Shown here piece by piece: positions 18,757-30,700 of a stretch of 64,000 nucleotides of DNA. The stretch is from Flavobacterium sp. 5 (GTDB taxonomy: Bacteria > Bacteroidota > Bacteroidia > Flavobacteriales > Flavobacteriaceae), in contig NZ_PHUE01000001.1 of the NCBI RefSeq assembly GCF_002813295.1, positions 496,001-560,000 on the forward strand. The letters are read 5' to 3'. The notes under the pieces were generated by a model. The model was not told the origin of the DNA, searched no databases, and saw only the letters and a list, made by a program, of their open reading frames with translations. A program made the position numbers and the translations under genes. Within the stretch, counting starts at the first letter, position 1. Each line of letters begins with the position of its first letter.

Positions 18757-21147
18757 ATGAAACGCATTATTAAAAAAGTAGCAGTAATTGGATCTGGAAT
18801 TATGGGTTCAGGAATTGCCTGTCATTTTGCCAATATTGGAGTCGAAGTCTTATTATTAGACATTATTCCTAGAGAATTGACTGATGCAGAAACCAAAAAA
18901 GGACTTACGCTTGAAAGCAAAGTTGTCCGTAACCGTGTGGTAAACGAGCACTTGGCCAACTCATTAAAATCGAAACCCTCTCCTATTTACAGTCAAAAAT
19001 TCGCTAGCCGAATTACTACTGGAAATACGAGTGATGATATGGGAAAAATTGCTAATGTCGATTGGATTATTGAAGTTGTCGTGGAGCGTTTGGATATTAA
19101 GAAATTAGTATTCGAGCAAATCGAAAAATTCCGTAAACCAGGAACTTTGGTTACTTCAAACACTTCTGGAATTCCAATTCACTTTATGAGTGAAGGAAGA
19201 AGCGAAGATTTTCAACAACACTTCTGCGGAACACACTTTTTTAACCCAGCGCGTTACTTAAAATTATTTGAAATTATTCCTGGTCCAAAAACTTCAACAG
19301 AAGTATTGGATTTCTTAAATGAATACGGTTCAAAATTCTTAGGAAAAACTTCGGTTGTTGCTAAAGATACTCCGGCATTTATTGGAAACAGAATTGGTAT
19401 TTACGGAATTCAAAGTTTATTCCATTTAGTTAAAGAAATGGGATTAACTATCGAAGAAGTTGATAAATTGACTGGTCCAGTAATTGGTCGTCCAAAATCG
19501 GCTACTTTCCGTACTGTTGACGTTGTTGGTTTAGATACTTTGGTACACGTTGCCAACGGTATTTATGAAAACTGTCCAAACGACGAACAACACGAATTGT
19601 TCAAACTTCCTGAGTTTGTAAACAAAATGATGGAAAACAAATGGCTAGGTAGTAAAACTGGTCAAGGTTTTTACAAAAAAGTTGACAGAGATATTCTTTC
19701 TTTAGACTTAGATACATTAGAATATCGTCCGACAAAAAAAGCTTCGTTTGCAACTTTAGAATTAACTAAAACTATCGATAAACCGATCAATCGTTTTAAA
19801 GTTTTGGTTAAAGGAAAAGACAAAGCTGGTGAATTTTACCGTAAGAGTTTCTCTGGAATGTTTGCTTATGTATCAAACAGAATTCCTGAAATCTCAGACG
19901 AATTATACAAAATTGATGATGCTATGAAAGCAGGTTTTGGATGGGAAAATGGTCCATTCGAAATTTGGGATGCAATTGGTGTTGAAAAAGGTATCGAAAT
20001 GATGAAAGCAGAAGGTTTAGAACCTGCTGCATGGGTAACAGAAATGTTAGCATCTGGAAGTACTAGTTTTTATACTGTAAAAGAAGGAGCTTCCTACTTC
20101 TACAATATTCCAACAAAATCTCAAACTAAAGTTCCTGGACAAGATTCATTCATTATTTTGAACAACATTCGCGAAAGCAAAAAAGTTTGGAGTAACAGCG
20201 GAGCAATCATACAAGATTTAGGAGATGGAATTTTGAATTTAGAATTCCAATCTAAAATGAATACAATTGGTGGTGATGTACTTCAAGCTATCAATAAAGC
20301 AATCGACTTATCTGAAAAAGAATACCAAGGTTTAGTAATTGGTAACCAAGCAGCGAATTTCTCTGTTGGTGCTAATATTGGTATGATTTTCATGATGGCA
20401 GTTGAGCAAGAATACGATGAATTGAACATGGCAATCAAAATGTTCCAAGATACTATGATGCGCGTACGTTACTCAGGAATTCCTGTAGTTGTTGCGCCTC
20501 ACGGAATGACTTTTGGTGGTGGATGCGAAATGAGCTTACACGCTGATAAAGTGGTAGCTGCTGCTGAAACTTACATGGGATTAGTTGAATTTGGAGTTGG
20601 TGTACTTCCTGGTGGTGGTGGATCTAAAGAAATGGCTTTAAGAGCGGCTGATTTATTCCATAAAAACGATGTTGAGTTAAATGTTCTTCAAGAGTATTTC
20701 TTAACAATCGCTATGGCTAAAGTTTCTACTTCAGGGTACGAAGCTTTTGATACTGGACTTTTACAACACGGTAAAGATATTATCGTAGTAAACAAAGACC
20801 GTCAGATTGCTGAAGCTAAAAAACATGCTTTGTTAATGGCAGAAGCGGGTTACACTCAACCAATCAGAAGAACTGATGTTAAGGTTTTAGGTAAACAAGC
20901 ATTAGGAATGTTTTTAGTTGGAACTGACCAAATGCAAGCTGGAAAATACATTTCTGAACACGACAAAAAAATCGCAAACAAACTTGCTTACGTAATGGCT
21001 GGTGGTGATTTATCTGAAGCGACATTAGTATCTGAGCAATATTTATTAGATATCGAACGTGAAGCTTTCTTATCACTTTGTACAGAAAGAAAAACATTGG
21101 AGAGAATTCAATACATGTTAACCAAAGGGAAACCTCTAAGAAATTAA
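18757..21147 (+). CDS. fadN: Bifunctional 3-hydroxyacyl-CoA dehydrogenase / enoyl-CoA hydratase
   Basis: The 796-residue enzyme carries two steps of beta-oxidation: hydration of enoyl-CoA and NAD-dependent oxidation of 3-hydroxyacyl-CoA. The NAD-binding Rossmann motif VAVIGSGIMGSGIACHFANI is at the N-terminus. The dehydrogenase signature FCGTHFFNPARYLKLFEII is near 150-170 and DTPAFIGNRIG near 205. The crotonase domain is C-terminal (about 480-720) with VGANIG and GMTFGGGCEMSLH forming the oxyanion region. This order, dehydrogenase first, is that of B. subtilis FadN and opposite to E. coli FadB/FadJ. Length and gene order (fadN-fadA-fadE) also match the Bacillus operon, so I use that symbol. 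Confidence 0.92.
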   Translation: MKRIIKKVAVIGSGIMGSGIACHFANIGVEVLLLDIIPRELTDAETKKGLTLESKVVRNRVVNEHLANSLKSKPSPIYSQKFASRITTGNTSDDMGKIANVDWIIEVVVERLDIKKLVFEQIEKFRKPGTLVTSNTSGIPIHFMSEGRSEDFQQHFCGTHFFNPARYLKLFEIIPGPKTSTEVLDFLNEYGSKFLGKTSVVAKDTPAFIGNRIGIYGIQSLFHLVKEMGLTIEEVDKLTGPVIGRPKSATFRTVDVVGLDTLVHVANGIYENCPNDEQHELFKLPEFVNKMMENKWLGSKTGQGFYKKVDRDILSLDLDTLEYRPTKKASFATLELTKTIDKPINRFKVLVKGKDKAGEFYRKSFSGMFAYVSNRIPEISDELYKIDDAMKAGFGWENGPFEIWDAIGVEKGIEMMKAEGLEPAAWVTEMLASGSTSFYTVKEGASYFYNIPTKSQTKVPGQDSFIILNNIRESKKVWSNSGAIIQDLGDGILNLEFQSKMNTIGGDVLQAINKAIDLSEKEYQGLVIGNQAANFSVGANIGMIFMMAVEQEYDELNMAIKMFQDTMMRVRYSGIPVVVAPHGMTFGGGCEMSLHADKVVAAAETYMGLVEFGVGVLPGGGGSKEMALRAADLFHKNDVELNVLQEYFLTIAMAKVSTSGYEAFDTGLLQHGKDIIVVNKDRQIAEAKKHALLMAEAGYTQPIRRTDVKVLGKQALGMFLVGTDQMQAGKYISEHDKKIANKLAYVMAGGDLSEATLVSEQYLLDIEREAFLSLCTERKTLERIQYMLTKGKPLRN

Positions 21148-21151
21148 TCAA

Positions 21152-22333
21152 ATGAAAACAGCATATATAGTAAAAGCTTACCGTACTGCGGTCGGAAAAG
21201 CACCAAAAGGAGTTTTTAGATTTAAAAGACCTGATGAATTAGCTGCAGAAACCATTCAATATATGATGAATGAACTGCCTGATTTTGACAAAAAACGTAT
21301 CGATGACGTTATGGTAGGAAATGCCATGCCGGAAGCAGAACAAGGTTTAAACGTTGGACGTTTAATTTCCTTAATGGGATTAAAAGTAGAAGACGTTCCT
21401 GGTGTAACTGTGAACCGTTACTGTGCTTCAGGACTTGAAACTATCGGAATGGCAACTGCTAAAATCCAATCTGGAATGGCAGATTGTATCATCGCTGGTG
21501 GTGCCGAAAGTATGAGTTTCATTCCAATGGGTGGTTACAAGCCAACTCCTGATTATGCTATTGCAAAAGAAGGACACGAAGATTACTACTGGGGAATGGG
21601 ATTAACTGCTGAAGCAGTTGCCAAACAATACAATATTTCACGTGCTGACCAAGATGAGTTTGCTTATCAGTCACATATGAAGTCCTTAAAAGCACAAGCT
21701 GAAGGTAAATTTGACAAACAAATTGTTCCAATCACAGTTGAGCAAACTTTTATCAATGAAAATGGTAAAAAAGAAACCAAATCGTATGTAGTTAACAAAG
21801 ATGAAGGCCCTAGAGCTGGAACTTCTGTTGAAGCTTTGGCTGGATTACGTCCCGTTTTTGCTGCTGACGGAAGTGTTACTGCTGGAAACTCTTCTCAAAT
21901 GAGTGATGGTGCTGCTTTTGTATTAATCATGAGCGAAGAAATTGTAAAAGAATTAAACGTTCAGCCTATCGCACGTTTGGTAAACTTTGCCTCAGCAGGT
22001 GTTGAGCCTAGAATCATGGGAATTGGCCCAGTAAAAGCAATTCCAAAAGCATTGAAACAAGCTGGATTAACTTTGAACGATATCGACTTAATTGAATTGA
22101 ACGAAGCATTTGCATCTCAAGCTTTGGCTGTTACGCGTGAATTAAACTTGAACCCTGACATTATCAATGTCAATGGTGGTGCAATATCATTGGGACACCC
22201 TCTAGGTTGTACAGGAGCAAAATTGTCTGTTCAATTATTTGACGAAATGAAACGTAGAGGTAACAAATACGGAATCGTTTCGATGTGTGTGGGAACCGGA
22301 CAAGGAAGTGCGGGAATTTACGAAGTATTGTAG
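21152..22333 (+). CDS. fadA: Acetyl-CoA acyltransferase (3-ketoacyl-CoA thiolase)
   Basis: This 393-residue cytoplasmic thiolase performs the last step of each beta-oxidation cycle, cleaving 3-ketoacyl-CoA to acetyl-CoA and a shortened acyl-CoA. The active-site residues are visible: Cys91 in NRYCASGLE, His349 in SLGHPLGCTGAK and Cys379 in SMCVGTGQG. The LNEAFASQAL motif is also present. It begins four bases after the fadN stop, so translation is probably coupled and the products may form a multienzyme complex. The length is typical for the family. Confidence 0.96.
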   Translation: MKTAYIVKAYRTAVGKAPKGVFRFKRPDELAAETIQYMMNELPDFDKKRIDDVMVGNAMPEAEQGLNVGRLISLMGLKVEDVPGVTVNRYCASGLETIGMATAKIQSGMADCIIAGGAESMSFIPMGGYKPTPDYAIAKEGHEDYYWGMGLTAEAVAKQYNISRADQDEFAYQSHMKSLKAQAEGKFDKQIVPITVEQTFINENGKKETKSYVVNKDEGPRAGTSVEALAGLRPVFAADGSVTAGNSSQMSDGAAFVLIMSEEIVKELNVQPIARLVNFASAGVEPRIMGIGPVKAIPKALKQAGLTLNDIDLIELNEAFASQALAVTRELNLNPDIINVNGGAISLGHPLGCTGAKLSVQLFDEMKRRGNKYGIVSMCVGTGQGSAGIYEVL

Positions 22334-22352
22334 ATAAAGTGTTAAGTTCTGT

Positions 22353-22374
22353 TTATCATTCTAAAGGATGATAA
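22353..22374 (+). promoter_or_regulatory. Intercistronic hairpin between fadA and fadE
   Basis: TTATCAT and ATGATAA form a seven-base stem with an eight-base loop. No T run follows, so it is more likely a processing or stability element than a terminator. It covers the ATG at 22368, which argues against that codon as the fadE start. Confidence 0.4.
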
Positions 22375-22421
22375 GATTGGGGTTAAATTATAATAAAAAA
22401 ACTAAACAAAAAGATAAAGTC

Positions 22422-24212
22422 ATGAGCGACAAAACAAGAGGTGGTCAATTCATCGTAAAAGAAACAAAATGCGAAGATATCTTCACTCCGGAAGATTTCA
22501 ATGAAGAGCAATTAATGATGCGTGACTCTGTAAAAGAGTTCGTTGACAAAGAATTGTGGGCACACAAAGATCGTTTTGAGAAAAAAGATTATGGGTATAC
22601 ACAAGAGTGTATGAAAAAAGCCGGAGATCTTGGTTTCTTAAGCGTAGCAGTTCCGGAAGCTTATGGCGGAATGGGAATGGGATTTGTAAATACGGTTTTG
22701 GTATGTGATTATATTTCGGGAGCAACGGGGTCATTCTCTACTGCTTTTGGAGCTCATACTGGAATTGGAACTATGCCAATCACATTATACGGAACCGAAG
22801 AACAAAAGCAAAAATACGTTCCTAAATTAGCCTCTGGTGAATGGTTTGGAGCATACTGCTTAACTGAACCAGGTGCAGGATCAGATGCTAACTCTGGAAA
22901 AACAAAAGCAGTTTTATCTGAAGACGGAAAAACATATTCGATCACAGGACAGAAAATGTGGATTTCGAATGCAGGATTCTGTTCAGTATTTATCGTATTC
23001 GCAAGAATTGGTGATGACAAAAACATTACAGGATTTATCGTAGAAAACACTCCAGACAATGGAATTTCTATGAATGAAGAAGAGCATAAATTAGGAATTC
23101 GTGCTTCTTCTACCCGTCAGGTTTTCTTTAATGAAACTAAAGTCCCTGTGGAAAACATGTTGTCTGAAAGAGGAAATGGTTTCAAAATTGCAATGAATGC
23201 TTTGAATGTGGGTCGTATCAAATTGGCAGCAGCATGTTTGGATGCACAGCGCAGAGTAATCACGGGTGCTGTTCATTATTCTAACGAAAGAATGCAGTTC
23301 AACACCGCTATTTCACAATTTGGAGCTATTCGTTCTAAATTGGCCGAAATGGCAACATCTTGCTACGCAGGAGAAAGTGCTACTTACCGTGCTGCAAAAG
23401 ATATTGAAGACAGAATTACAGCTCGTGAGGCTGAAGGTGTTTCTCACCAAGAATCAGAATTGAAAGGTGTTGAAGAATATGCTATCGAATGTTCTATCTT
23501 AAAAGTAGCCGTTTCTGAAGACGTTCAAAATTGTGCAGATGAAGGAATTCAAATCTTTGGTGGAATGGGATTTTCAGAAGACACCCCTATGGAAAGTGCC
23601 TGGAGAGATGCCCGTATAGCTCGTATCTACGAAGGAACCAATGAAATCAACAGAATGCTTTCAGTGGGTATGTTAATCAAAAAAGCCATGAAAGGACATG
23701 TTGATTTATTAGGACCTGCTTCTAAAGTTCAAGAAGAATTAATGGGAATTCCATCTTTTGATACTCCTGATTATTCTGAATTGTTTGCTGAAGAAAAAGA
23801 AATGATAGGTAAATTGAAAAAAGCATTTCTTATGGTTGCTGGTGGAGCTGTACAAAAATACGGACCAGATTTAGATGCTCACCAACAATTATTGATGGCT
23901 GCTTCTGATATTCTAATCGAAATATATATGGCTGAGAGTGCAATTTTGAGAACCGAAAAATTAGCCAAAACAAATGGTGAAGATAAAATCAAAGAACAAA
24001 TTGCAATGGCGCAATTGTACTTGTACCAAGCAGTAGATATTATTACACAAAAAGGAAAAGAAAGCATTATTTCTTTTGCCGAAGGTGATGAACAACGTAT
24101 GATGTTAATGGGATTACGTCGCTATACTAAATATACCAACATGCCAAATGTTGTTGGTTTAAGAGAAACAATCACCACAAAATTAGTTGCAGAAAACCAA
24201 TATTGTTTCTAA
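22422..24212 (+). CDS. fadE: Acyl-CoA dehydrogenase
   Basis: This FAD enzyme catalyses the first step of beta-oxidation, alpha-beta dehydrogenation of acyl-CoA. From the ATG at 22422 (MSDKTRGGQFIV) it has 596 residues, close to B. subtilis FadE (about 594), and includes an extra C-terminal helical domain beyond the usual 380-residue family core. Signatures are AYCLTEPGAGSDANSGKT and QKMWISNAG in the middle domain, and QIFGGMGFSEDTPMES with the RDARIARIYEGTNEINR motif in the C-terminal core. The frame opens earlier at 22368, but that codon lies in a hairpin and adds a lysine-rich tail with no family counterpart. It is the last gene of the operon, followed by a terminator. Confidence 0.94.
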   Translation: MSDKTRGGQFIVKETKCEDIFTPEDFNEEQLMMRDSVKEFVDKELWAHKDRFEKKDYGYTQECMKKAGDLGFLSVAVPEAYGGMGMGFVNTVLVCDYISGATGSFSTAFGAHTGIGTMPITLYGTEEQKQKYVPKLASGEWFGAYCLTEPGAGSDANSGKTKAVLSEDGKTYSITGQKMWISNAGFCSVFIVFARIGDDKNITGFIVENTPDNGISMNEEEHKLGIRASSTRQVFFNETKVPVENMLSERGNGFKIAMNALNVGRIKLAAACLDAQRRVITGAVHYSNERMQFNTAISQFGAIRSKLAEMATSCYAGESATYRAAKDIEDRITAREAEGVSHQESELKGVEEYAIECSILKVAVSEDVQNCADEGIQIFGGMGFSEDTPMESAWRDARIARIYEGTNEINRMLSVGMLIKKAMKGHVDLLGPASKVQEELMGIPSFDTPDYSELFAEEKEMIGKLKKAFLMVAGGAVQKYGPDLDAHQQLLMAASDILIEIYMAESAILRTEKLAKTNGEDKIKEQIAMAQLYLYQAVDIITQKGKESIISFAEGDEQRMMLMGLRRYTKYTNMPNVVGLRETITTKLVAENQYCF

Positions 24213-24240
24213 TACACAACCTTTTTAGTTTTTATTTGTT

Positions 24241-24280
24241 AAAAAGCCACAACTGTCCCTGAATGACATTGTGGCTTTTT
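24241..24280 (+). terminator. Terminator of the fad operon
   Basis: AAAAAGCCACA (24241-24251) pairs with TGTGGCTTTTT (24270-24280), giving an 11-base stem ending in a T run, 28 bases after the fadE stop. Confidence 0.85.
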
Positions 24281-24487
24281 GTATAGAATTGAGTTCCATC
24301 CAACAGAATAATTTTATATTTCTCTTAAATGAGAGAAAAAATATTACTATTTCTTTACCTTTACTAGTTAATAAACTATTAAACATCAAAGATATATAGA
24401 GAGAAAAATATCTATATCAAGAAAAGATTCAGAAGAATCTCCTTTCAAAAAGAAATAGTAAATAAAGGTTTAGATTGTACCATCAAT

Positions 24488-24607
24488 ATGAATCTTTATA
24501 CTTTTATTTTAAAACTAAAAAAAATGTACAGTACTATATTTTATTCGCTGCTTGGCGTATTCTTGTTTATATTTAGTACTCTATTAACGCTGATATCTTT
24601 AGCTTAA
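24488..24607 (+). CDS. Possible 39-residue membrane peptide
   Basis: An ATG at 24488 opens 39 codons ending in TAA. The product is a basic N-terminus (LKLKKMYS) followed by a hydrophobic stretch (GVFLFIFSTLLTLISLA) long enough to cross the membrane once. No ribosome binding site of note and no promoter were recognised, and AT-rich DNA often yields hydrophobic frames by chance. It lies alone between the fad terminator and the terminator of the leucine-rich-repeat gene. I list it as a candidate only. Confidence 0.2.
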   Translation: MNLYTFILKLKKMYSTIFYSLLGVFLFIFSTLLTLISLA

Positions 24608-24703
24608 TCATAATTCACTTAATTCTCAACAAACTTAAAAATACTTAAGATTAGGATTATTTCTAGCATCAAAATATGTTACAGAATTCAACTTCCAAAA
24701 GCA

Positions 24704-24742
24704 AAAAAGACCACTCAAATTTTGGTGGTCTTTTTTTTTTTT
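24704..24742. terminator. Bidirectional terminator after the leucine-rich-repeat gene
   Basis: GACCAC at 24709-24714 pairs with GTGGTC at 24725-24730. A long T run follows on the plus strand and an A run precedes it, so it can stop minus-strand transcription from the gene ending at 24767. Confidence 0.75.
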
Positions 24743-24766
24743 TGCATTATTATAACTTAGAAAAAA

Positions 24767-27700
24767 TTATTTTTTAATCACTTTGATTACTGAAGATTTA
24801 TTAGCCGAAATAATTTTTATAAAATAAGCACCTTCGGCCAAAGAGGACAGATCAACCTTTGTTCGAACTGAATGAACCGATTCTCTAATCAACTGCTGAC
24901 CAATAAGATTCATTACAATAACTTCTTCGATTTCCTGATTCATCTCAACATTTACAGTATCGCTGCTAGGATTTGGATAAACTAGTCCCGAATTTTTATC
25001 TTCTTCAAAATCAGGATTAGACAAAGCAGAACCGACATAATATGCTGTACTATCTATTGTCCAATTATTGCCATCCGGAGCAGTATTCTTATCGGCTTGA
25101 ATAGCTGTAAGAATAGGGTTTTTTGTGGCATCAAAAGTAGTTATATTACTGTTGTTTTTATTTTCAATATTTAAAGTCATCAACTGATTATTAGAGCAAT
25201 CCAAATAATTCATAATCACATTTTTGGTCACATCTAAAGTGGTTAATTGATTAAAAGAACAATCTAAATAAGTCAAAGCAATATTTTTGGTTACATCCAA
25301 AGCTAAATCAGTGGTTAAAACAATCTTTTTAGCACTGCTTTTTGTATCTCCTAATTTATTATGAGAGCAATTCAAATAAGTCAAAGCCAAATTTAGTGTT
25401 ACATCCAAAACGATTAATTGGTTGTATGAACAATCTAAATAAGTTAAAGCAGTGTTTTTGGTTACATCCAAAGAAGTCAATGAATTTGAACTGCAATCCA
25501 ATATTTCCAGAGCGACAAAATCCTGAATACCTGTCAAATTTGTAATATTTCTGCTTGCAAGTTTCAAACCAGTTACATTGGTAATATTGGCAGTAAGTAC
25601 TTTTCCATCTATGTTACCAGAATCTATTCCTTGATCAATCAAAGCTTGTTCAAAGTTAGGATCAGGAATAGCAGTGTATGTGAGTGGATTACAAGCGATA
25701 GTACTATAATTTGCCGTAGCATCTTTTTCCCAACCACTATTTAGAGCAGTGGAGCTATCGGCTTGAATGCAAGTAAGATTTGGATTCAATGTGGCATTAA
25801 AAGTGGTTATCTTGTTATTATTCCCATTTTTAATATTCAAATTTAGTAATTTATTAGAAAAGCAATACAACTGGGTCAAATTTGTATTTTTGCTTATATC
25901 CAAATTAATCAACTGATTATTAGCACAATGAAAACTAATCAAAACGGGATTTTTAGTTACATCCAATGTGGTCAGTTGATTTTGAAAACAATTCAAATAT
26001 TCTAAATCGGGATTTTTTGTTACATCTAAAGCTGTCAATTTGTTACTACCACAATATAGAGCATTTATAACAGTATTTTTGGTTATATCCACAGCAGTCA
26101 ATAGATTATATGAGCAATCCAACGAAGTCAAACCTATATTTGAGGTTACATCTAAAACAGTCAATTTATTATTATTACAATTTAAATCAACCAAAGTTTT
26201 ACTCCTTGTTAAACCTAAAGAGGTAAGTTGATTAGAATAGCAATATAGCTTAGTCAAAGCATTATTTTTGGTTGCATCCAAAGCTGTCAATTTATTTGAA
26301 CTACAATCTAAATAAGTCAAAGCTGTATTTTTACTTACATCCAAAGAAAATAATTGATTTGAAAAACAACGTAAATCAGTCAAAGCTGTATTTTGTGTTA
26401 CATCCAAAGCTGTCAATTTATTTGAATTACAATCTAAGTTAATCAATCCTATATTTTTGGTTACATCTAAAGCTGTCAATTGATTACCAATGCACTCCAA
26501 CTCAATCAAAGTTGTATTTTGTGTTACATTCAAAGTTGTCAATTGATTATAATCGAAATATAGACCTATCAAAGCTGTATTTTTACTTACATCCAAAGTG
26601 GTCAATTGATTTCTATTACAATTCAACAAAGTCAAAGCCGTGTTTTTGGTAACATCCAAAGTGGTCAATTGATTGTTATTGCAATACAAGTTCTGCAAAG
26701 CCAGAAAATCCTGTATCCCAGTTAAATTTGATATATTTTTACTTGAGACATTCAAACTGATCACATTAGCAATATTTGAAGTAAGTACTTTTCCGTCTAT
26801 GCTACCAGAATCGTATCCTAAATTAATCAAGGCTTGTTCAAAGTTCGTATCTGGGATATTGGTATAGGAATATACTGAACAAGAGGTAATGCTATAGCTC
26901 GCAGTTGCATCTTTTTCCCATCCAGAATTTGGAGCATTAACATTATCCGCTTGAATACAAGTAAGCTTCGGATTAGCTGTAACATTAAAAGTAGTTATTT
27001 TGCTATTATTACCGTTTTTAATATTTACAACAGTCAATTGATTGGCATAACCTTGCATCGTATTCAAAGCAGTATTTTTGCTTAAATCTAAACTGGTCAA
27101 TTGATTTGAATAGCATTTCAAATAAGTCAAAGCTGTATTTTTTGTAACATCCAAAGTAGTCATTTGATTATTATTGCACCACAAAGTAGTTAAAGCAGTA
27201 TTTTGACTTACATCTAAAGTGCTAAATTGATTTGAATAACCTTGTAATACCGTTAATGCTGTATTACTATTTAAATTTAAATTAACTAACTTATTATCAA
27301 AACAATACAAAATACTTAAGTCGGTATTTTTACTAATATCTAAAGTGGCTAATTTATTGCCACTGCAATACAATGTAGTGACAGCTATATTTTTGGTTAC
27401 ATCTAAAGTTGTCAATTGATTATCATTACACACCAATGTATTCAAAGCTATGTTTTTTGTTACATCTAAAGTAGTCAATGAATTTGATCCACAATTCAAT
27501 TCTGTCAGAGTTGTATTTAGACTTACATCCAAAGCTGTCAATTTATTGCCCCAGCAAACAAATTGAATCAGGGAGGTATTTTTACTCACATCCAAAGTGA
27601 CTAATTCATTACCATTACAAATCAAAATAGCCAACGCAGTATTTTTGTTTACATCCAAAGCGGTCAATTTATTTGCTCGACAATTCAAAGCAGTCAAAAC

Positions 27701-30700
27701 TGAGTTACGGGTTACATCCAAAGTGGTTAATAAATTTGAAGAACAATCCAAAGTTTTCAAACCCACAAAATCCTCTATACCTGCCAAATTTGAAATATTC
27801 TTACTAGAGACATTCAAACTGGTTATACCGTTAATATTATCAGTAAGTACTTTTCCATCTGTATTACCAAAATCATACCCCATAGCAATCAATACTTGTT
27901 CAAAACTGAGGTCTGGAATAGCTGTATAACAGGCAGTAATGTTATAATTTGCAATAACATCTTTGTTCCAACCAGAATTTGGAGGAGTTACACTATCGGC
28001 TTGAATGCACTTAAGATTAGGATTGTTTCTAGCATCAAAAGATGTTACATTAACGTTATTTCCACTTTTAATATTCAAAGTCACCAATTGATTATTATTG
28101 CAATACAACTCCGTCAAAGCAATGTTTTTACTCACATTCAAAGTAATCAATTTATTTTGTGAGCAGTTCAAGGTTTTCAATGCTACAAAATCCTTTATCC
28201 CTGTTAAATTTGAAATATTTTTAGCAGATACATCCAAATTGATTACATCAACAATATTGGAAGTAAGTACTTGTCCATCTATTGGAGTAGAATCATAACC
28301 CAAATCAATCAATGCTTGCTCAAAATTGGTATCGGTTATGGAGGTATATCCTAGTGAAGTGCAAACGATGTTATAATTTGCAGTAGGATCTTTTGTCCAA
28401 CTACCATTTGGAGGTGTTATACTATCGACCTGAATACAGCTGAGTTCAAAATTGTTTGTGGATTTGAAATACGTTAATTTGCTATTGTTTCCGTTTTTAA
28501 GATTCAAGTACTTTAGTTTATTTGATCCGCAATCCAAATAGGCCAAATCAGTGTTGTTGCTAATATCCAAAGCAGCCAATTGATTTGAATTACTATAGAT
28601 TTCTTTCAATGCAGTACTTTTACTAATATCCAAAGTAGTCAATTGATTTTCACTACAATCCAAATAGATTAAAGCAGTATTAAACTGTAAATCCAAAGCG
28701 GCCAATTGATTTTTATTACAATAAAAATTAGTCAAAGCCATATTTTTGCTGACATCCAAAGTAGTCAATTGATTCATAAAACAATAAAATGTAATCAAAC
28801 CAGTATTATTTGTTACATTCAAATTGGCTAATTGATTATTATAGCAATAAAATGTAATCAAATCAATATTATTGTTCACATCCAAACCGGTCAATTTGTT
28901 GTTACTACAATCAAAATCGGTTAGAGATACATTTTTACTTACATCCAAAGTAGTAAATTGATTTATTGAACAATGTAAATACGTTAAAGATGTATTTTTA
29001 GTTAGATTCAAATCAGTCAATTGATTAGAACTACAATCTAAAATGGTCAAAGCTGTATTTTTGCTTATATCTAAAGTGGTCAATTTATTATAACCACAAT
29101 TCAAATTTTTCAAAGCTGCAAAATCTTGTATTCCTGTTAAATCTACAATGTTTTTATTAGTAAGATCCAAACTAGTTATACCAGCTATATTACCAGTAAG
29201 TACTTTGTGATCTATAGAACCAAAATCGTAACCTAAAGTAATCAGGGCTTGCTCGAAATTAGCATCAGGTATTAATGTATAAGCAGTCGTACAAGCTGTA
29301 TTGTTATAACTAGCCGTATCGTCTTTTACATTTGCCCAATTGGTGTTGAAATAATCTGCATCATCAACCAAAATACAGGACAAATTTGGATTTGTCGTGA
29401 AATTAAGATTAGTCAACTGACTATTAGTTCCATTTTTTAGATTTAAAGCATAAAGATTGTTTTTATCAGAATGAATCGTTGTTAAATTAATGTTTTTAGA
29501 CAAATCCAGAGCAGTCAATAGATTCGAAGAACAATCTAATGAGACTAAAGGAAGATTGTTAGATAAGTCAAGTCCCACTAACGCATTTCCTGCGCAATTA
29601 AGACTGGTTAATGCAGCGAAATCCTTAATTCCTGTTAGATTGACAATATTGCTAAAGGAAACATCCAAAGTAGTTAATGAAGATATATCCCAAGTTATAA
29701 CTTTACCATTTTTACCATCAGTATCAATGCCTAATGCTATAAGCTTGTCTTCAAATTTTGGATCGGGAATTAAAGTATATGTATTACAATCTACCTCATT
29801 ATATTTTGCATAAAATTCCAGTTTATCTATCCAATTCGCTTGAGAATACGCAACGCTATTAACCAAAATACAAGTTAACTTGTAATTATAAGTACAATCT
29901 AACCTGAAAATTGAAATTGTCTTACCGGTTTTTAAATTCAATGTGGTTAATACTGAATTGCTGTTACAGTTCAAATCTGATAATACTGCATTTTTAGAAA
30001 AATCCAATCTTACAAATTTATTATTATAACACCCTACGGTTTTTAATAAAATATTTTTGGAAACATCCAGACTGGTTAATTGATTTTCTGATACTTTCAA
30101 GTTAATCAAAGCAACATTTGATGTAACATTTATACTCGTCAATTTGTTAGAATCACAAAAGAAAGAAGTCAACGCAACATTTTTAGAAACATCGAGCATA
30201 GACAGTTCATCTGAACTACAATCTAAACTCGTTAATGAAACATTCTTCGAAACATCTAAACTCTTCAACGGATTATTGTTACATTTAAGGACTTGTAAAG
30301 CAGTGTTCCTGGTTACATCCAAAGCATTCAAATAACTCCAAGAGCATTCAAAATTAATCAAAGCAGTATTTTGAGTTAAATCTAAAGAAGTAAAATTATT
30401 TTCAGTAGAATAAAAATCTGTCAAATGAATATTTTTTGTTAAATCCAGAACTGATAATTCATTTGATCCGCATCGCAACTGTGTCAAAGCAGTATTTTGA
30501 GCTACATCCAAAACTGTCAAATGATTTAAAGAGCAATTAAATAGAGACAAAGCAATATTCTTACTTACATCCAAACCCCACAACTGATTAGTCTCGCAAT
30601 TCAAATCAGTCAAAGCTGTATTGTTTGATACATCTAAAGTCGCGATTAAATTTTTAGAGCAATCTAAAGTATTCAAAGCGGTATTTTGAGTTACATCTAA

